From an uncultured Myxococcales bacterium (GTDB taxonomy: Bacteria; Myxococcota_A; UBA9042; CAIXZC01): a DNA stretch of 64,000 bases. Numbering within the stretch: position 1 is the first letter of the stretch; each line of letters begins with the position of its first letter. Where the stretch lies: NCBI GenBank assembly GCA_903895725.1, contig CAITUV010000078.1, forward strand, positions 1 through 64,000, given 5' to 3'. This document shows positions 9,501 through 17,751 of the stretch, piece after piece. The position numbers and the translations under genes were made by a program. A model generated the notes under the pieces. The model worked only from the letters and a program-made list of their open reading frames with translations. It made no database searches and was not told the origin of the DNA.

Positions 9501-9984
9501 GCAAAGAGAAGTCCGCGTACAGCTCGATGCAGTGGCCCACGTCCACCACGATGAGGAAGGGAGGCCAGCCCTCCGAGGACGGCAATGCCTTGGCGTACTG
9601 TTCCGCCTGCGCCCTCGCCGCCACCATGGTGTGGTCCCAGCGCACAGTGCCGCGCTGGCCGTGGCCCGCCTTGGGCTTGGTCGGCTTCTTCAGCAGCGGC
9701 AACGCCTGCGCCTCCGGGGCATCCACGCCTTGCTTGGCCTCCAGCACGAAGCAGCCCCGGCGGTACAGGTCGATGCGGCCGATACTGGTGGTGCCGTCTG
9801 TGTGCTGGAAGATCACGTCCTTCTCGAACACGTACGCGTTGACGGCATCGTCCGGCTGCTTGGGCTCGGGCCGGGGCACTTCCAGCAAGTCGCACAGTTC
9901 GCTCAGGAACAGGGCGTAGTTCGCCCGCTCCGCCGCCCCCGATGCCTTCCACCGCTGGATGAACTGCTCGATGCCGTGCTCCAT
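6505..9984 (-). CDS. MmeI-like (type IIL) restriction endonuclease-methyltransferase
   Basis: About 1159 residues. Near the N-terminus is a PD-(D/E)xK nuclease motif with MmeI spacing: D-x9-E-A-K in RIDLYRRGCFVLEAKQ. Then come a helical spacer, SAM-binding motif I (VLDPACGTGNFLYVAM) and catalytic motif IV (IVGNPPFLGNK) of an N6-adenine methyltransferase, then a probable target-recognition domain. In this family one polypeptide recognises, methylates and cuts DNA. It is longer than MmeI (919 residues), with an acidic linker and a small helical domain at the C-terminus. The ATG at 9984 is preferred to an upstream alternative start at 10029, since homology-like sequence begins there. It stands alone, with no separate specificity subunit, and probably acts in phage defence. 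Confidence 0.88.
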   Translation of the reverse strand: MEHGIEQFIQRWKASGAAERANYALFLSELCDLLEVPRPEPKQPDDAVNAYVFEKDVIFQHTDGTTSIGRIDLYRRGCFVLEAKQGVDAPEAQALPLLKKPTKPKAGHGQRGTVRWDHTMVAARAQAEQYAKALPSSEGWPPFLIVVDVGHCIELYADFSLQGKAYLQFPNVQGFRIPLDGLTSAETRALLRAVWTDPMSLDPSRRAARVTREVAEHMAVLARSLEAQGHGAETVAGFLMRCLFTMFAEDVKLLPKDSFTDLLAKLRGNAAHSTVMLGMLWQSMDKGGFSPLLAMSVLRFNGSLFANPEALPLTEQQLELLIDAARFDWQDVEPAIFGTLLERALNPKDRHKLGAHYTPRAYVERLVMPTIVEPLREDWSNVKAAAVALASQGDFDGACREVEGFHGRLCKTKVLDPACGTGNFLYVAMEHMKRLEGEVLDTLKDLGRHSSLFQAAEVKGYSVTPEQFLGIEVNPLAAAVARVVLWIGYLQWHFRTRGRTMPPEPVLKTGDNIVCRDAVLAWDGDPELVLDDQGKPVTRWDGESTKPHPVTGEQVPDESKRSPVYRYRNPCKAEWPQADFIVGNPPFLGNKRMRLGLGDGYVEVLRSTWDDVPDSADYVMYWWHKAAEIVRAGQARRFGLITTNSLTQSFNRKIVQNHMEADPPLSLAFAVPDHPWVDSVEGAAVRISMTVGERGRNEGLLAWTVSERPSATDQADVELAERRGVITPGLSVGANLASISPLLANRGLACPGVQLSGQGFLVPRAERHRFSAETSRAMLRRYITGRDLVQGMREAYVLDTFGIQEEELALQFPDAFQWLRDRVFPDRRENPRPKYREEWWLHAEARSSFRSALVGLTRMLVTCRTGRHRVFEFLPMEYLPETTVVILALDDAYALGVLSSSIHVGFSLAVGGTLEDRPRYQHRQTFVPFPFPVCGDEKKARIRDLAEYLDAHRKRQQALHPDLTLTGMYNVLAKLRSGEALTAKERVIHEQGLCSVLKQIHDDLDAAVFEAYGWPDTLTDEEILERLVALNHERAEEEKRGLVRWLRPDFQNPAGKAAEPAQPVAVQGELFEAEEPDEGEAAPVAAPAAAASGPKPPWPDSVPEQVQAVRSMLASMPAPVTVEALAKRFARARKDRVRELLDTLVLLGQARKAGDGYGG

Positions 9985-10093
9985 CCCGTTGCCCCTCGTG
10001 CTCGTGAGCCCGATGCTACTACGGGCCACGGCCGGGTGTCACGCGGGAAACCGGCCGACACTCAGGGCATCGCACACCGTCTGGCCGCCCGGC

Positions 10094-10345
10094 TCACATA
10101 GCGGGGGCGCACTTGTTCGCCTCGATGCAAGCATCCTGGTTGCACGAAAGCGACGCCCACGCACTGAGTTGGATGGAATCCCCGTCGGCCAGGGTGTCGA
10201 CGCAGTACTCGTACTCGTCCGCGTCGATGCAGTCATACTTGACCAGGCACTGGCAGCACTCCTCGCCGGGTGGGTCTTCGTCGCACCCTGCGACCAGTCC
10301 GAACAGCGCTGCCATCGCGACCACGAGACATGCCAGCAGCTTCAT
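10094..10345 (-). CDS. Small Cys-rich lipoprotein
   Basis: An 83-residue product starting with a lipoprotein signal peptide (MKLLACLVVAMAALFGLVAGC) whose lipobox cysteine is near residue 21. The mature part has about ten cysteines, including CCQCLVKYDC and CNQDACIEANKC, so it is probably a small disulphide-bonded exported protein. The start is placed at 10345 because the signal peptide begins there and GGGAGG lies upstream. Family unknown. Confidence 0.7.
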   Translation of the reverse strand: MKLLACLVVAMAALFGLVAGCDEDPPGEECCQCLVKYDCIDADEYEYCVDTLADGDSIQLSAWASLSCNQDACIEANKCAPAM

Positions 10346-10465
10346 CAACGACCTCCCTCCGAATAGAAGACCCCCATTTATGCAAGGCCCGCACTGGCGA
10401 GCACGCGACTCATGCGTTTCGAGAACTTGGACTTGCCCATGCGAGTCTGTCGGGTTGCAGGGCAT

Positions 10466-11020
10466 TTAGGGCTCCCTCTCCTCATTGGACTCGACGACCG
10501 CCTTATTTACCGTTGCCCCGAACACCTTGACAGGCGATATGGGCTCCAGGACCGGCCGGACGGCCGGCGGTTCCTCTGCCAGCGGCCACTCCACCCTGGC
10601 GGTGGCACCGCTGCTCCTTCCGACTGATCGCGCCACGACCCGAACGCTGCCTTCGGCCGACCGCACAACGAAATCCCGACGAACTTCCGAACCAGGGGGA
10701 ACGGTGCCCAAGTCCTCTCTCACTGAGCCCTTCTCGACAACTGCCCCTGCAGGCAGCTCGATGCTCATCACCACGGGACTGGCCAGACGGCCGGAAACCG
10801 TGAGCACGGCCGACAACTCGACCACATCCCCCGTCCGCTTCCCAACTACTTGCAGTCGCATGGGCAGGCTCGCAGCATGGGACACGTGAGCCTGGGGCTC
10901 CAGCTCGTCACCCCGGTCAGCTGCCCCTCCGGGCACTCCACTGGTGCCGGTCGGACTGCTCGCCGTGCAACTGAGAAGGAAACTCAACGCAAGGCATGCC
11001 GCCATGATCGACGTCCTCAT
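10466..11020 (-). CDS. Lipoprotein of unknown function
   Basis: 184 residues with a lipoprotein signal peptide (MRTSIMAACLALSFLLSC). The middle third looks like a single immunoglobulin-like or FixG-like beta domain (VELSAVLTVSGRLASPVVMS, then IELPAGAVVEKGSV and FVVRSAEGSVRVVAR). The C-terminus is proline-rich. GGGAGG lies 8 nt before the ATG. It follows the metalloprotease gene by 12 nt on the same strand, so the two are likely co-transcribed. Confidence 0.7.
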   Translation of the reverse strand: MRTSIMAACLALSFLLSCTASSPTGTSGVPGGAADRGDELEPQAHVSHAASLPMRLQVVGKRTGDVVELSAVLTVSGRLASPVVMSIELPAGAVVEKGSVREDLGTVPPGSEVRRDFVVRSAEGSVRVVARSVGRSSGATARVEWPLAEEPPAVRPVLEPISPVKVFGATVNKAVVESNEEREP

Positions 11021-11032
11021 CTGCCATCCTCC

Positions 11033-12952
11033 CTAGTTGCAGGTCTTGCACGACTTGTTTCCGTCGTACGGGAACCCGAAGTACTCCTTGACGGCGTACG
11101 CCAGATCGTCAGTGATGAAGCCATACTGGCAGGCCACAGCGTCCAGGAAGTCCACGAAGTCCACCCCTTTGGCTCCCCGGTCACCGCAGAGGATTCGCTC
11201 GGACGAGACCGCCGCCATTACCGTCGCTGTCTCCAGAGCGATCCCGTCGTTCGCTCCGACCTCAGGCACCTCGCCGCCGTCCCAGAGGTTGAAGAGCATT
11301 GTGGTGACCCAGTTTTCGTCCAACTCCTGGTACATGCCGGCCAAGGGACTTGCCGGCGAGATCACATCCGAGAACAACCCGTCTCCCGAGCAATCCCCCT
11401 CCGCATAATCGAGCCAGAAAGAACTGCCACCTTGAATGTCCCAGAACAGGGTCACCGCTTGTCCTAGCCATCTGCTCACGGTGAGTACTGAGAAGAACGA
11501 CGCCCAGCCTTCGCTCCAGGCGAACGGCGGCGCAAGAGGTTGCCCGATTGTATGGTCACCTCCAGGGCTGTCGTCCTTTGAGTAGTTGTGCGCGACGTAG
11601 TGCCCGAACTCGTGCAGAGTCACCGGGTAGCCCCATGCTGAGGCTCCGTCAGCTTCGCCCCCAATGAAGACTGACTGCGGGAAGTAGGCGTCCGCAATGT
11701 TCTGTGCACCGCCGCTACCAACGAAACATGCGCCACAGTCCTCCCACGCCACGCCGGGCTTCCAGAGAACCGCCAGAGGAACAACCTTGTCCGCGACCCC
11801 TCCAGCAAGGTCATATGCGACCGTTTGCATTGCAGCCAGCGTGACGACGAAGAGGAACATGGCTCCAGAGCCTTGCGCCTCGGTCACCAGAATGTTCCCG
11901 ACATACCCGCCGGGTGGAACCTCGAAGAGCCACGCCCACGGCGTGCTGGGGATCATTGAACCGGCGGTGCCACCACCACTGTCAGGGTACGCGACCACGA
12001 GCAAAGGCTCATCTGCCTCCAATGAAGGCGCCCACATGGCCGCAAACAGCAGTTGCTCGTCGCCCGCCGGTTCACCTGACACAGGGACTGCGAAGTAGCC
12101 TTCGGTATCCACCTGGGACGCCCCCACGACGTTCCCCTCGGAATCTGCAACCAGGGCAAGCAGGCCCGCTCCGTCGCCTTCCTGGACATCGTCAAGCACC
12201 ACAGCCCCCCAGAAATCCACGGTGGGCGTTCGGACCTCGTAGCGCAACCAGCCCTCCACCACCCCGGCACTCGTCGGTGCACAGACTCCGATGCTCCAGT
12301 TGCAGGCCTCGCTGGCCGAGCACAAGCCGCAGGTTCCGCCACACCCATCGCTCCCGCACTCCTTGCCCGTGCATTTCGGTTTGCACCCCGCACCAGATTG
12401 GACACAGGTCATGTTGACGCAGCTCTCGCCACTGCTGCATGTGCCGCATTGGCCGCCGCATCCATCGCTTCCGCACTGAGCGATGGCGCCTTCCATAGTG
12501 AAGCACTGCTTGGTGCAGCAGTGCCCCCCGAAACAGGCCTTGCCTGCGCCGCATTTCCCGCAACTCCCGCCGCACCCGTCATCGCCGCATTCCCCAATGC
12601 CACCTTCCAACGTGATGCAGGTCGGCATGCAACAGGCCCCATGGTTGCAGGTCTCGCCAGCACCACACTTCCCGCACGACCCGCCGCAACCGTCGTCACC
12701 GCAGTTCCTGCCGTTGCAGGTCGGCTTGCAGCTCTCCGTGGGCTCGATGCACTTCCCCTTCTTGCAGCCGTGAGGGCACTCCTTGTAGAAGGCCCAGTCG
12801 CTGCCATCGCTGTTGCACTTCACGATGTCGCTGCCGTCGCACTTCTTCTCCTGCGGCTCACAAATAGGCTCGACACCGGCTTCCTCTCCCCCAAAGAAAC
12901 ACCCCGGAAACACCATAGTCGCAGCGATCGTCGCGGTAATCATCGCACGCAT
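11033..12952 (-). CDS. Secreted Cys-rich zinc metalloprotease lipoprotein
   Basis: About 639 residues. A lipoprotein signal peptide (MRAMITATIAATMVFPGC) starts at 12952; the upstream frame to 13102 is unlikely to be coding. After it come four tandem modules of CGxDGCGGxCGxC type (about residues 60-225), then a beta-rich region. The C-terminal part has the zinc motif LHEFGHYVAH (HExGHxxxH) followed about 30 residues later by WSEGWASFF, a pairing seen in secreted gluzincin-like proteases. It therefore probably cleaves proteins at the cell surface. The repeats match those of the lipoprotein at 1601-3958, which suggests a shared surface binding role. Confidence 0.85.
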   Translation of the reverse strand: MRAMITATIAATMVFPGCFFGGEEAGVEPICEPQEKKCDGSDIVKCNSDGSDWAFYKECPHGCKKGKCIEPTESCKPTCNGRNCGDDGCGGSCGKCGAGETCNHGACCMPTCITLEGGIGECGDDGCGGSCGKCGAGKACFGGHCCTKQCFTMEGAIAQCGSDGCGGQCGTCSSGESCVNMTCVQSGAGCKPKCTGKECGSDGCGGTCGLCSASEACNWSIGVCAPTSAGVVEGWLRYEVRTPTVDFWGAVVLDDVQEGDGAGLLALVADSEGNVVGASQVDTEGYFAVPVSGEPAGDEQLLFAAMWAPSLEADEPLLVVAYPDSGGGTAGSMIPSTPWAWLFEVPPGGYVGNILVTEAQGSGAMFLFVVTLAAMQTVAYDLAGGVADKVVPLAVLWKPGVAWEDCGACFVGSGGAQNIADAYFPQSVFIGGEADGASAWGYPVTLHEFGHYVAHNYSKDDSPGGDHTIGQPLAPPFAWSEGWASFFSVLTVSRWLGQAVTLFWDIQGGSSFWLDYAEGDCSGDGLFSDVISPASPLAGMYQELDENWVTTMLFNLWDGGEVPEVGANDGIALETATVMAAVSSERILCGDRGAKGVDFVDFLDAVACQYGFITDDLAYAVKEYFGFPYDGNKSCKTCN

Positions 12953-13150
12953 GGTCCACCTCGCCTCTCGCATTCGTCTTGCACGAGTCAGTCTCGCAGA
13001 AGTCAATTTACAGCCAGTCTGGTATCTATGCCAAGCGAATCTTTGGACGCGCATTGCGGCGCCTTGCTCGAACCCGACGGGAAGCTGCCTCGACAGCCTC
13101 ATCCCGTGCTCGCGTGACCGGCTGCTCGAACCGGAGTCCGCAGGCGGTTG

Positions 13151-13624
13151 CTATTGCCTTGTCGCCGTGCACGAGAAGTCCGTCACGCACGGCACCACAA
13201 CCGTCGTTCCGCTGGCCGCACTCTTCCGGAGTCCTTCGTAGTAGCGCTTGCCCTTGAAGCCGCCTTTCTTTGCCTTCGTCAGCACGAAGTGCGACTCGGC
13301 GAAGACGAGCGCCTCCTTGGTCAAGCACTCGACGATCTTCTCGGCATCCTTGGCCAGTCCCTGCACCACGAGCTTCTTGCCGTTGTAGGTGCCCTTCAGC
13401 GTCGGAAAGGCGGTCTTTCCAAGCACCGAGATCGCGATGCTGCCGTTGGCCTCGGCCGCCACCAGCCACTGGTAGGCTGATGTCTCCCCCTTGGTCTTGC
13501 AGGTGTTGAGAGTGCCCGGCTTGCACACCACGTTCCACGTCCCGCTGAGGTCTTCCGCCGCCACCGGCCACGCCAACCAAGTCGTCGCAATCGCCACCAG
13601 AACCGCCGCAATGTTCCGTGCCAT
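13151..13624 (-). CDS. Exported hypothetical protein
   Basis: 157 residues with a Sec signal peptide (MARNIAAVLVAIATTWLAWP, cleavage near VAAED). The mature part starts DLSGTWNVVCKPGT and looks like a small lipocalin-like or beta-barrel domain (SGTW opening, alternating strands), with four cysteines. GGAGGGG precedes the ATG at good spacing. A lipocalin-like call rests only on the GTW opening and is weak. Confidence 0.65.
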   Translation of the reverse strand: MARNIAAVLVAIATTWLAWPVAAEDLSGTWNVVCKPGTLNTCKTKGETSAYQWLVAAEANGSIAISVLGKTAFPTLKGTYNGKKLVVQGLAKDAEKIVECLTKEALVFAESHFVLTKAKKGGFKGKRYYEGLRKSAASGTTVVVPCVTDFSCTATRQ

Positions 13625-13745
13625 GGGAATCCCCTCCGTGTTTGTTCACGGACGTGATCATGGACGGGCCCGGCATGATCGTCAAGCGAAATCACCATGC
13701 TTCGTCGGGGTGTTTTGGGTGCCCCCCGGACCGTACCATCGGGGC

Positions 13746-14042
13746 ATGGAACTGGCCGCCTTTCTCCAGCATGTTGCCCTCAACCTCCGCAAAGCCCGCT
13801 GGGCCGCGGGGCTCACGCAGGAGCAAGTTGCCGAGCGTGGGATTTCCTACAAGCACCTTCAGGAAGTTGAGGGTGGACGGCGGGAGCCGACGCTGCGGAC
13901 GTTGCTGTTGCTGGCGCAGGTGTACGGGGTCGAGGTGGCCGACTTGGTGGCGTATGGGGGGAGCGGGGCCGAACATGGAAGGCCAGCCCTCGCAGACCTG
14001 GACGTTGCGCCCCCGAGGCGCGGCCGCAAGCGCCAGCAGTAG
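13746..14042 (+). CDS. XRE-family helix-turn-helix regulator
   Basis: 98 residues. The stretch LNLRKARWAAGLTQEQVAER, then ISYKHLQEVEGGRREPTLRTLLLLAQVYGVEVADL, is a classic Cro/CI (HTH_3) domain covering nearly the whole protein, with a short basic tail (PPRRGRKRQQ). The start is at 13746 since the HTH begins there; a longer frame upstream is unlikely. As the first gene of the presumed integrative element it is a good candidate for the element repressor. It is convergent with the hypothetical gene at 14048. Confidence 0.85.
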   Translation: MELAAFLQHVALNLRKARWAAGLTQEQVAERGISYKHLQEVEGGRREPTLRTLLLLAQVYGVEVADLVAYGGSGAEHGRPALADLDVAPPRRGRKRQQ

Positions 14043-14047
14043 CCGTC

Positions 14048-15034
14048 CTACACCAGCTTTTCCAGGAATGCTTTTCCGCCTCGCACTCTCATGGTCTTCC
14101 GGGCGGAGTCCCCGTCTACCCCCAACAGCGCGCCCACGTCATCATCGAGCAAGTGGTACTTCGGCTTGGTGGCCTCAAGCAGGCGGGCCATTGCCTCGTC
14201 GGTTTCTGCGAACTCCCGCAACTGCCGGAATGTCAGCTCCAGCAGACGAGTCAGCCAGTTCAGCCGGAGTCGGCAGGGTTCTTCCTTGTTCTCGGAATCG
14301 CGGACAGTGGCGTGCGGCCACGCGGTCCCATCCAGCTCTTTCCAGTACGCTTCCGATCCGAAGTCCGCTCCAATGTGCGGAATGTGGCCCAGAGCCTTGG
14401 TGAGCCCCGCCTCGACTGCCCCGCGCACGTGAGCAAGCGCCTCCTGCGCCATCGGCAGGTGGGGACGCTCCAGTAGATTCTGCACCCGCCGCCTGTAGTA
14501 GTACCGGCGGAAGTAGGCCTGATACACCTTAGCCCGGACCGACTTGAGCTGTGCTTTCTCCCACTCCCAGGCCTGGCTCAGTCTGGCCAGGGCCCCCGAT
14601 TGCCTCTCCTCGAACAGTTGCGATATGCCTGCCAGCACCCAGCGCACGTTCTCCGGAGCGGTGGCGGCCGCCTCATCGAGCAGCCTCGGGAAGATGTGCA
14701 CCGCCCACAAGGCCGCCAAGCACCCTCTGTCTGTTGGCTGGTGCGTTTCAGGGTCGCGGGTTTCTTCGTATGTATGACGCAGCCTGTCGTACAGGTCCGA
14801 AGCCAAGGCGTCGGTACTCTCGGGACTTCTCGCGTTGCCGTCTCCGACTGGTGCAAGTGCGTCGTGGGCGCAGCACGGATTCAACTCCCTGGACAGGCGC
14901 TCCTTCACGCCTCCAGACGCATGCTCCGGCGGGATGTACAGGCGGATTGCGGCAGCATCGACCAGCAGTTGTCCATCCACTACCTCGATGAAGGTCTTTC
15001 CGTCCTTGTTGGTTGGGCGCTTCTTCTCCTCCAT
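14048..15034 (-). CDS. Hypothetical protein, mostly helical
   Basis: 328 residues from an ATG at 15034 (MEEKKRPTNKDGKTF). The sequence is charged and helix-rich (for example FEERQSGALARLSQAWEWEK and FRRYYYRRRVQNLLERPHLP), with no signal peptide or membrane segments. I do not recognise a family. It is read against the main direction of the element and is convergent with the XRE gene. A divergent promoter with the HTH gene at 15165 is likely, since about 130 nt separates them. Confidence 0.6.
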   Translation of the reverse strand: MEEKKRPTNKDGKTFIEVVDGQLLVDAAAIRLYIPPEHASGGVKERLSRELNPCCAHDALAPVGDGNARSPESTDALASDLYDRLRHTYEETRDPETHQPTDRGCLAALWAVHIFPRLLDEAAATAPENVRWVLAGISQLFEERQSGALARLSQAWEWEKAQLKSVRAKVYQAYFRRYYYRRRVQNLLERPHLPMAQEALAHVRGAVEAGLTKALGHIPHIGADFGSEAYWKELDGTAWPHATVRDSENKEEPCRLRLNWLTRLLELTFRQLREFAETDEAMARLLEATKPKYHLLDDDVGALLGVDGDSARKTMRVRGGKAFLEKLV

Positions 15035-15164
15035 GCTCGGCTCCTCCACGAGTGGGACAAATGACCGAGGGGTGTGTCTCTGGCTTCCTCCCTCAAACGT
15101 GACTTCAATACCTCCAGGGTACCCCGGGTGCCTGGACGTGGCAACGGGTACTTCTGGAGGCAAG

Positions 15165-15398
15165 ATGCGACTCGTCACAGCGATGGAATTGAGTTCGATG
15201 CTCGGTGGGGTCAGCCACTTCACCTTGCACCGCTGGGCGCGGGAGGGGCGGATTCCTTTCGTGGCCGTGGGCCGGCTTCGTCGCTTCGATCCCGAGCAGG
15301 TCCTTCGGCACCTGAAGGACCGCACCCGCAGCGAACTCCGGGCGCGGTGCGTCGGGAACACTGAACAGAGTGGAGGAGGCGTCCATGCAGGTCGGTGA
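15165..15398 (+). CDS. Excisionase-like helix-turn-helix protein
   Basis: 77 residues: MRLVTAMELSSMLGGVSHFT, then LHRWAREGRIPFVAVGRLRRFDPEQVLRHL. This is the MerR/excisionase-type winged helix (HTH_17): an activator helix, 'LHRWAREGRIP', and a wing ending in RRFDPEQV. Such proteins act as excisionase or AlpA-like activators. It overlaps the next gene by about 14 nt, so the two are probably one operon. Confidence 0.75.
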   Translation: MRLVTAMELSSMLGGVSHFTLHRWAREGRIPFVAVGRLRRFDPEQVLRHLKDRTRSELRARCVGNTEQSGGGVHAGR

Positions 15399-17751
15399 GT
15401 TCCAGGAACGTGTGTGTCGGCAGTTCGACGTACTGCAAGGCCCGTCCGGCACCATCAAGTGCAAGCACACCAGAGACATGTACCGCTGCGGACACCCGGA
15501 CACAGCCGGGCAGTTCTGCAAGCTCACCCGGTACCGCGTCGGCGGTTGCGAAGGCCGGCTGTTGACGGCCGACCAGATAGCCCGCTTCTCTAGCAGCGGG
15601 CTGACCTCGGACACCCTGGCCGCCGCACACGTCTTCGGGGTCAGCACGGCGGACGCCCTGGAAGAACTGCTGGGCATGCCATGGCGGCCGGACGAACCGG
15701 CTGAGGCGATCGTCTTCCCGTATTTCGGCGTGGACAGTCGTCTGACCGGCTACCAGAGAGTGGAACTCCGGTTCGTACGCGAAGGACAATCGCAGCACAG
15801 GTCCCCAAAGGGCAAGCCTTCTGGGCTCTACTTCCCACCTGGGCAGGCCGACAAACTCCGGAGCCCAACCGAACCTCTCTATCTGACTGTTGGGGAGGAG
15901 TTGGCCCTGCAACTCAGCCAGCACGGCTACACCGCATGTGCCGCCGCCAGCGAGTGGGGCTTCCACGACGCTGCCGCCCGGAAATCGGGCGAGGACAGAT
16001 CGTTCAAGTTGCATCCGGACTTCGCCGGTATTCCCCTCAGCGGGAGGCACGTGGCGATCGTGTTCGGTTCCGCCCTGACCGACGACGCCAAGCACGTGCT
16101 GGCCTTGGAGACACTTGTCGGCATGTTGCTCGGGGTGGGTGCCCACCCGCTCATCGTGAGCCTGCCCGAATCGACGAAGGGACTGGCGGACATCCTCGCC
16201 CCGTCGGGTGGCAAGGAAGCCTTCGACCGACTGTTGAACGAGGCCGCACCCGGCGAGCCCGGCGAGCGTGTCAAGTGGGCAAAGACACTCCCCCCCAAGG
16301 CATTTGCCCAGGCCCTGCTGGAGGTCATGGCTCACCTGGACGTCCTGGCCGGTCACGACGCTGCCCTTGCTGCAATTTTCGACGACCGTGTCAAGAAGGA
16401 GGCCAAGCAGAAGGTGTACAAGGCATGCCTCTTTGAATTGAAGAAGCGGGCCGTTGTGGCAGCGGTCGCTCAGATCGACGGATCTGACGATCCTGCACCT
16501 TCCTCTGGACCGCCCGGGACACCGGCGCCGGCACCGGTCCCGACCGATCCGGCCCTCAAGGCCGAAGTCGAGAAGTTCCTGGCCAACGACAACATCCTTG
16601 AGCGGCTCCTCAAGGACTCGGCTGCTCTCGGCATCGTGGGCGAGGAGAAACCCCGGGTCGTGGTGTACTTGGTCATGCAGTCGAGGAAGCTCCAGCGGCC
16701 GCTGCATCTTCTGGCCGTCGGGCAGTCGGCAACCGGCAAGACCATCGTCATCAAGGTTCTGCTCCTGCTGGTGGGACGGGACCAGGCCAGGATCTTCTCC
16801 GTGTTGTCGGCTAAGGCGCTCTGCTACCAGTCCCAGCCGCTCGACGGGAAGATCATCTTCCTCGAGGAGCAGGACGGCGGAGCCGGGGCCGAGTACACCC
16901 TGCGCCTGCTCCAGTCCGAGGGCCAGCTGACCATCGAGTCGACCGTGAAGGACGAAGGCACGGGCAAGTTCGTAGTGCAATCGAACGCCGTGAGCGGACG
17001 GTGCGTCACGATTTCGTGCACCACGTGCGTCGAGCTCGATCCTCAAAATCAGTCACGACTGATTGAGGTCCGGTTCGATGAGACCCAGCCCCAGACCGAT
17101 CGGATTCTGCGGCAGCAACGAGCCGACGCAGCCAGGCTCGCCCGTCCGGACAACTCCGCCATCCTCGACTTCTGGCGCGAGGTGGACCGTCAGTTGCAGC
17201 CCTGCAAGGTCGTCGTCCCGTTCGCTGAACAGATCGCGTTCCCCTCCAACCGGGTGAGAAGCCGCAGAGACCAGACCAAGCTCCTCGCCCTGATTGAGGC
17301 CAGTGCTCTGCTGCACCAGGCCCAACGCCAGCGCATTGGGGACGTGGTGGTCGCCGACATCGAGGACTATAGGTTGGCCTGCATCCTTGCCCCCACCGTG
17401 CTCCCGGGGTTGTTCCACGAACTCCCACCAGACGAACGGCAACTGTACGAATGGGGGCTGAAACGCGGCGGCACGTTTACGGTGCGGCAGGCCGCTCAGG
17501 CCCTTGGGGACGCATCGTTGGATCGGGCCAGGAAGCTTCTCGCCCGGGGAACCGAACGGGGCTGGTGTACCCGCGTCAATCCGAAGGACCAGGGCGTCGC
17601 CGCTCTGTTCAACGTGGTCGGCGGTTTCAACGCACACGCCAGCGGGCTTCTCACGCCTGAGGAGGTCCACCGCCGGTGGACGGAGCAGCAGGCTCAGGCC
17701 CAGGCCACACCCGAGCAGCAGGCTGAGCCGGCGGGAGGGGACCATGCCTGA
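15385..17751 (+). CDS. Replication protein: toprim/primase-like and P-loop helicase-like
   Basis: 788 residues. The start at 15385 is chosen because GGAGGAGG (15372-15379) lies 5 nt upstream; an earlier GTG frame lacks this. The N-terminal part has a Cys-His region (IKCKHTRDMYRCGH) and a toprim-like segment (LYLTVGEELALQLSQHGYTA) typical of primase-like DUF3854 proteins of mobile elements. A Pro-rich hinge near residue 370 is followed by a Walker A motif, GQSATGKT, about residue 446, and a Walker B-like IIFLEEQ about residue 492. It probably unwinds and primes element DNA. Exact family assignment is uncertain. Confidence 0.75.
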   Translation: MQVGEFQERVCRQFDVLQGPSGTIKCKHTRDMYRCGHPDTAGQFCKLTRYRVGGCEGRLLTADQIARFSSSGLTSDTLAAAHVFGVSTADALEELLGMPWRPDEPAEAIVFPYFGVDSRLTGYQRVELRFVREGQSQHRSPKGKPSGLYFPPGQADKLRSPTEPLYLTVGEELALQLSQHGYTACAAASEWGFHDAAARKSGEDRSFKLHPDFAGIPLSGRHVAIVFGSALTDDAKHVLALETLVGMLLGVGAHPLIVSLPESTKGLADILAPSGGKEAFDRLLNEAAPGEPGERVKWAKTLPPKAFAQALLEVMAHLDVLAGHDAALAAIFDDRVKKEAKQKVYKACLFELKKRAVVAAVAQIDGSDDPAPSSGPPGTPAPAPVPTDPALKAEVEKFLANDNILERLLKDSAALGIVGEEKPRVVVYLVMQSRKLQRPLHLLAVGQSATGKTIVIKVLLLLVGRDQARIFSVLSAKALCYQSQPLDGKIIFLEEQDGGAGAEYTLRLLQSEGQLTIESTVKDEGTGKFVVQSNAVSGRCVTISCTTCVELDPQNQSRLIEVRFDETQPQTDRILRQQRADAARLARPDNSAILDFWREVDRQLQPCKVVVPFAEQIAFPSNRVRSRRDQTKLLALIEASALLHQAQRQRIGDVVVADIEDYRLACILAPTVLPGLFHELPPDERQLYEWGLKRGGTFTVRQAAQALGDASLDRARKLLARGTERGWCTRVNPKDQGVAALFNVVGGFNAHASGLLTPEEVHRRWTEQQAQAQATPEQQAEPAGGDHA

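Noticed and set aside
12953..13150. Left attachment-site copy of the tRNA 3' end
   Set aside because: Fragments such as CTCGAACCCG occur, but none extends to the expected 20 or more bases of the tRNA end.
15220..17046. 608-codon minus-strand frame opposite the replication gene
   Set aside because: It is a shadow of the helicase-like gene, without family motifs.
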